Source: Malurus cyaneus samueli
Taxonomy: Eukaryota > Chordata > Aves > Passeriformes > Maluridae
Direction of reading: 5' to 3'
Length of the DNA stretch: 64,000 bases
Assembly (NCBI GenBank): GCA_009741485.1
Contig: CM019215.1
Span: 76,499,082-76,563,081, forward strand
This document shows positions 59,211 to 64,000 of the stretch, piece after piece. The position numbers and the translations under genes were made by a program. How positions within the stretch are numbered: the stretch's first letter is position 1; each line of letters opens with the position of its first letter. The notes under the pieces were generated by a model, which did not search any database, had not been told where the DNA came from, and worked only from the letters and a program-made list of their open reading frames with translations.

Positions 59211-60769
59211 AGGTCAGTGTAGAGGAGGAAGAGGTACATGGAGAATTCAAGCCTTCATATTTTGGTACAGTAGGATAAAAATAAATAAGAATAAAAAGAC
59301 AATTCAGCCTTGCCATCATAAAAATTATTTTCTCTTGGGTAAAATAAACACGTCTCTTACATAATAGTATTATTTTCTGTTTATTTAAGTCATACTAGTG
59401 CATCTATTGCTAGTATTATAAAAAAAATTCTCAGATTGATAGATTATTAAAAATTCCGAAGTTTTTAATTTTAATTTTAATTTTCTGCCCTGAGGTGCAT
59501 TTCATGCTCCTCCTTCTTTTGGTCAAACCTGCAGGAAGAAAAGAGAAAAAAAAAAAAAATCCTAATTTTGTCCAACTTTGCCTGTCAGCATACCGTGTTC
59601 TGAAAAAAAATGCATAAATGGAAGTATTGAAAATGCTACTTGTAAATAGGATCATTACATTCACTTTTCCAAGAGTTTTGTTGGCTGCATCACTTATAAA
59701 TATTTATTTTCCATTTCATTTAGACCATGCTAAATAAACAATGCAGAAGAACATGGGAGATCCCTTCCTAGTTTCAAGAAAATAGTGAAAACTGCATGAG
59801 AGCCAGAAAGTACTAAGTCCTCTTCTTGATGCTCACAACTCAGTTTAGTAAACACAGCACTTCCAAGATTTTGCACTGTGATTATACCAATTTTCTTTCA
59901 TCTATAGGACAGAAATTATTTTATTGGATGTTTTTGTCTCCTGAAGCAAAGTAATTTTCTGCATGACCAGCAGTAATGTAATGTGGGAGATTTTAATAAG
60001 GGACAATTATTCTTAAAATTAAACTTTAAACAGAGTGCAGGTTGTAATAATATAGCAGGGAAATGCACAAGATTATTGAGCTCCTTTTAAAATTGTTAAC
60101 ATTGAAATGCACACTTTGATGATTCAGGGTAGATCGAAACTTCCAGAAGAACAAACATTTTTCCATTTTTTCTTTCCTTATTTCTTGAATGATCAAAACC
60201 TTCCAAAACTTTAAACATAAAAAGAACAAATTACCACATTCAAATAGAGAAATCTAAACATTGCTGGATTTTTTTGTTTGTTTTTGGTTTTGCTTTGTAG
60301 TGTTTTGTTTAAAAAATAGTTTTACAATAGTGTAAACATCAGAGAACAAAATATTCAAGTCAGGAACTATCACATTCCAAACAAATTTTTTTAATACATG
60401 GACAAAAATCTTCAAATACATGATCAAAGCCCCTTTTTTCACCCAGTAACCAGAGGCTGTAGACAGCACATTCAGGCATTCTGCTGAGATCTCAGCCTGG
60501 CCATACACAGCTTCCTAAAGGCTGGAACAATGCCTGAGGGTTTTTAGAAGGTGAGAATGGCACAAATGTGCTACAGTTGGCATTAGAACTCTGTGATGAT
60601 CTTTATGACATCTGCAGGTCTTTAAGCAGTGCTATGAAAAGTTCTGTTATTTTGTATAGTCAGTAATTTCAAAAATGTGTACAAAATATGTCCTGTGACT
60701 TTTTATTAGAAGTGGTAAAACCAGAAAAAAGTCATGTTTTCTGATTTAGTGAGCTTGTTCCAAAGCATG
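59211..60769. other. AT-rich unique sequence, no gene seen
   Basis: Only short homopolymer runs (for example A at about 59546-59559) and unsupported short frames. Confidence 0.55.
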
Positions 60770-61110
60770 GGTCTACTGCAGCGTAATCTGCCCTGTTTTG
60801 GTTATTTTAGATTTGGCAAATTTTATCCTATGAAGGAAATTCTGTAAACAAGATACATACAGCTGAAGAGAACAAGTGATTACGTATTGGCTTATAGAGA
60901 CAGAGCAGATAGTCAGAACCAATGAGTTCATATAGCTTTGCCTGGTTAATGTGCCCATTAATATGCCCATAATGAGTCTTTGCTGGCCAGTCTTAGATTA
61001 GGAATCTTTGGCCTGTGTTGCTCCCTGGAATGGACCAGTGTTTAATGCCAATTAATGCTCAGCATTGTAGTTTTACTTTTTCCATATCCTGTTGTTTGTT
61101 TTTCTTGCCA
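60770..61110. promoter_or_regulatory. Candidate conserved non-coding element
   Basis: A repeat-free stretch with a forkhead core TGTAAACA (about 60844), GATTACGTATTGGC, CCCATTAATATGCCCATAAT and GCCAATTAATGCTC. The words suggest homeodomain and POU-type sites. No supported coding frame. The role is inferred from composition. Confidence 0.35.
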
Positions 61111-61199
61111 TTATCTTCTCCTTCATACCTGTAGTGTTCCTCCTGAATCCCTAAGTTGTTATTCATCCCTGTTTTACTTTTCTTATCGTGCATGATTCT

Positions 61200-61740
61200 A
61201 GGTTGACCAGTTCCTTACGTAGCCTTTCACAAAGTCTAAGTGTTTAAATGGTAAACCTGACTCAAGGTCATGAAGCTTGAGACATCAAATGTATTCATTG
61301 GATTGCAGACAGCTGAACTGCTGAGCTAATGATGAGACTTCAAGGAGAAAAAAAAAAAAACAAAAAAAAACAAAACAAAAAAAACCCCAAAACCAACATG
61401 TACAGCAATATTTTTTTTTTTTCTTTTCTCAAAACAATGGCTAAGATGAACTGGTTGCATGTCTCAAAAAATCAGCATATGGCAAGAAACTGATGTAGAA
61501 TGTTATGTTAAGGGTTGAATTCCAGAAACCGAGTGTGTGATTAACACTCCTGTCAGGCAGTCCTAATCAATGGTGCTAGAAATAATTAAGATCTACTTGG
61601 GGATTCACCTTGTGATGCACATTTTCATTTGATTCAGATCTGTGTGACAGCTGTCAGATTGGTCAGTACATTAACAATTTGGCTGGTAGTATTGGCGTGT
61701 GTAAGGTCTGACTGCTTTAGTGAAGATCCAGGATTCTGGG
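61200..61740. promoter_or_regulatory. Candidate conserved non-coding element with TALE-type palindrome
   Basis: Two complex patches flank an A-rich/T-rich pair (61348-61393 and 61411-61422). The right patch carries GTGTGATTAACACTC, CCTAATCAATGG, AATAATTAAGATC and the perfect palindrome TGACAGCTGTCA (61645-61656), which is the known MEIS/TGIF-type dimer site. The regulatory role is inferred. Confidence 0.35.
61348..61422. repeat. A-rich tract followed by T run
   Basis: An A-rich tract with spaced C (61348-61393) is followed by a 12-T run starting at 61411. The two could pair in single-stranded form, but homopolymers make this weak evidence of structure. Confidence 0.85.
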
Positions 61741-63874
61741 GCCAGTAAAAGGCGCTTTTTTGGTACAGATTTCATCCTAGAAATAAACCTACAAAATCCA
61801 CTCTTAAGCACTGATAAACCTAAGGACAGGTTTATTTACTGATTCCATGTTGCCTTGAGCTTTTACATGTGAAATGACTGCCTTTTTTTTAAGGGTGCTG
61901 ATTATCCATTCTAACATGCAGAGTAACTAAAAATAAAGTGGAGCTTAACTTTGGATCCGTGAGCAGGTAATTTGGACAGAAAAAACATTTACAGAGAAGA
62001 GAGAATCAGATCCTGAAATATTCTCTTAGAGTTCAAGTCTTCTGTAGTGAACTAGTTCTATTAAAATTTTGAAGATACGATTTTAAGATAAAAGTTTATT
62101 GGCCAGATTTAGCAATAGGAAACGAATACTTTGTAAAATTCTGTTAGACCTTTAGAGATGAGTAGTTCTGTATTAATAATTTTCTATTATTTCCTTTTAC
62201 TTTCAGTTGGTGACCAGAAATTTTAAGGAATGATAGAATATCAGAACCCTATTTCAAATTCCAAAATGTACTTGACAAATAACATACTCAAGTGGAATTT
62301 GTTGGACACACAGCAGAACAAAACTTCAACGTGATTTTGTCAAGACGTATGTTAATTTGAGATAGAGAAATTAGTCAGTGAATGTGTTTTGACTCTTAGC
62401 AAAAGTGAGTAGATTGTTATTTACCCATCCAGGAGATGAAAATGTCCAGATCTTTAGACTGATGTAGATTAAAATCACATAAGTCTTGTATGTGCTTGGC
62501 AGGTTGATAGTCTTTAGCAGAAAACTAATTTGTATGAAATGAACACATTTCTAAAACCCAAGAAAGGTTTTTATTTTATTCTCTTTTATCTTTTTTAAGT
62601 GATTGGCTCATTAAATATCGGGCAAACTCTTAAAAAAAATTAAAAAAAATTCTATTATTTCAGAGATTTCTCATTAATCCAGTTATTGACATATATTGAT
62701 AGAATGGATATATCACCTTGCATAATTGTTTCTAAATCAGACCTTACATCATGGAAAATACTGCCAGTTAATTATCCCAGGTGGTGTTGAAAACAGTTAA
62801 GAAAAAACCCAAATACTCCCTCTGCCCCAACGGAAAATACTTTTTTATGAAGTTGCCAGCTTCAATTAGCTTTGTGAAATACTCTAAGGTATAACTGTTG
62901 AAAATTTTGTAGAATATATGTACTTATCTCTCCACTTTTTTTTTTTCAAAATATCTCTCTGTGCCTTTTACATCTGACAATGGATCATGTGGAACATGAA
63001 ACCTAGACTGAATTTTATGTTTAGGAAGAATGTGCACTTGAAACATTAATCAGGAATTTAAACTGAGCTTTTATTTCTCGCTCTAGATTGAATGATGACA
63101 ATATGGATAAAAACAAGCACATTTTTCTGACAAAATCTATGCTAGCCTATAAAAGGAAAATTTAAAAAAATATTTCCCCTGTGGTTGACAGATCATGTTA
63201 AGTAAAGTGAAAGAATTCAGAGTAGCAACTTTTTCTGCCATAGCACATCTGGAATTTTCTGATGAGAACTGACAAAGAAATTTCAGAAAAGACCAGGAAA
63301 AACTGGAAGGGTGGAGAAGAGTTTGTTAGTAAAGAATTGAAATGAAATTTCTAGAGTGGATGTTAAATTTGCTAAGATTAGACCGATGTTATTCAAACAG
63401 TGTTGAGAAAGAATCAAAAGAATAACAGCTGTGATACTATGAACTGGGTAAAAAAATCAAGTCACTTTATCTGAGAACAAATTAAAGAGAAAAAAAATTA
63501 GAATAATTTAGTTCAGGAAATACTGATAGCTTATTTGCCAGTAAAAATATGTGATTGTCAAATGGTTCTGAAAAAAAAAAAAAAAATATGGAACAAAAAC
63601 TATAAGGAGACTTTAAACTGTGGTAAGTTAGGCACACACAAATATCTTCTAGGAAAGAGTGCAGCACTAGTAGAATAAATAGCATATGACTGAGTATTTT
63701 CTCTCTTTGGTGACTCTAAAACGTAGGAATGATTAGAGTAGAGTATTTTATGTTGCTGAGAAAGTACAATTATATTCAAAGAGTTACGGCTGCATTCCAT
63801 TACTATTTAGAGTAAATTGGCAGCGGTATTTGTAAACAGAAAGTTGTTGGAAATCTTACACTTTGTTGGAAAGA
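61741..63874. other. AT-rich unique sequence, no gene seen
   Basis: A 15-A run lies near 63571-63586. No gene or recognisable repeat. Confidence 0.55.
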
Positions 63875-64000
63875 GTGGGTCACTCTTCCACGCGGTACAA
63901 TCCTTCCGGTACAGGCTGTTGTAGTGTGGGCTCCTCTCCCCACAGGCCTCCCACAGGGTCACAGCCTCATCTCAGGCATCCACCTGCTCCAGTGTGGGTG
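63875..64000 (-). mobile_element. ERVL-type element fragment, continues past the right edge
   Basis: Read on the minus strand it gives CCCACACTGGAGCAGGTGG, GAGGCTGTGACCCTGTGGGA, CAGCCTGTACCGGAAGGATT and GTACCGCGTGGAAGAGTGAC. The same motif series occurs on the plus strand at 11640-11725. It is therefore the same family in the opposite orientation, cut by the window boundary. Confidence 0.65.

Noticed and set aside
1..64000. CRISPR array or bacterial-type system
   Set aside because: The only regularly spaced repeat (31 bp at 42408) is a gapless tandem array without spacers, and the window is vertebrate nuclear DNA.

Overview
This window looks like avian nuclear DNA, most likely from a songbird (passerine). 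It is AT-rich and has no compact gene array. Its recognisable interspersed repeats are CR1 LINE fragments and endogenous-retrovirus LTRs of types I associate with passerine genomes. I find no protein-coding gene I can defend. The six-frame reading frames are short chance frames, decayed CR1 reverse-transcriptase remnants, or by-products of a GC-rich minisatellite. The window reads as intergenic or deep intronic sequence. No tRNA, rRNA, CRISPR array or bacterial-type operon is present.

Layout. 1-11589: AT-rich unique sequence with a probable MIR-type SINE (885-990), a truncated CR1 with a reverse-transcriptase remnant (about 1100-1970) and one unresolved base at 4951. 11590-12276: 3' part of an ERVL-type element with a CR1 tail nested inside it. 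12277-36832: mostly unique sequence with simple repeats, an old CR1 (22185-22470), an exon-like 102-nt segment (24125-24226), two stretches that look like conserved non-coding sequence (19440-20160 and 26540-27780), and two GC-rich blocks (31800-32300 and 35680-36230). 36833-38110 and 51250-52522: two same-strand solo LTRs of one family. The first shows a striking plus-strand G-to-A bias relative to the second. 40228-43025: a CR1, a 55-bp LTR remnant, a possible conserved element, then a GC-rich LTR-like block carrying two abutting minisatellites. 43026-64000: unique AT-rich sequence with two more CR1 copies (47895-48425 and 54700-55032), further conserved-looking sequence (60770-61740), and an ERVL-type fragment running off the right edge.

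How it fits together. There is no gene pathway to describe. The window records retroelement insertion, nesting, deletion and probably APOBEC-type editing, set among stretches whose retained CpGs and dense homeobox/forkhead/TALE-like motifs suggest, but do not prove, distal regulatory DNA. The best candidates for a second look are the hypermutated LTR (36833-38110) and the 31-bp minisatellite, whose unit is stop-free in all three forward frames and therefore encodes the same periodic peptide in each (42408-42739).
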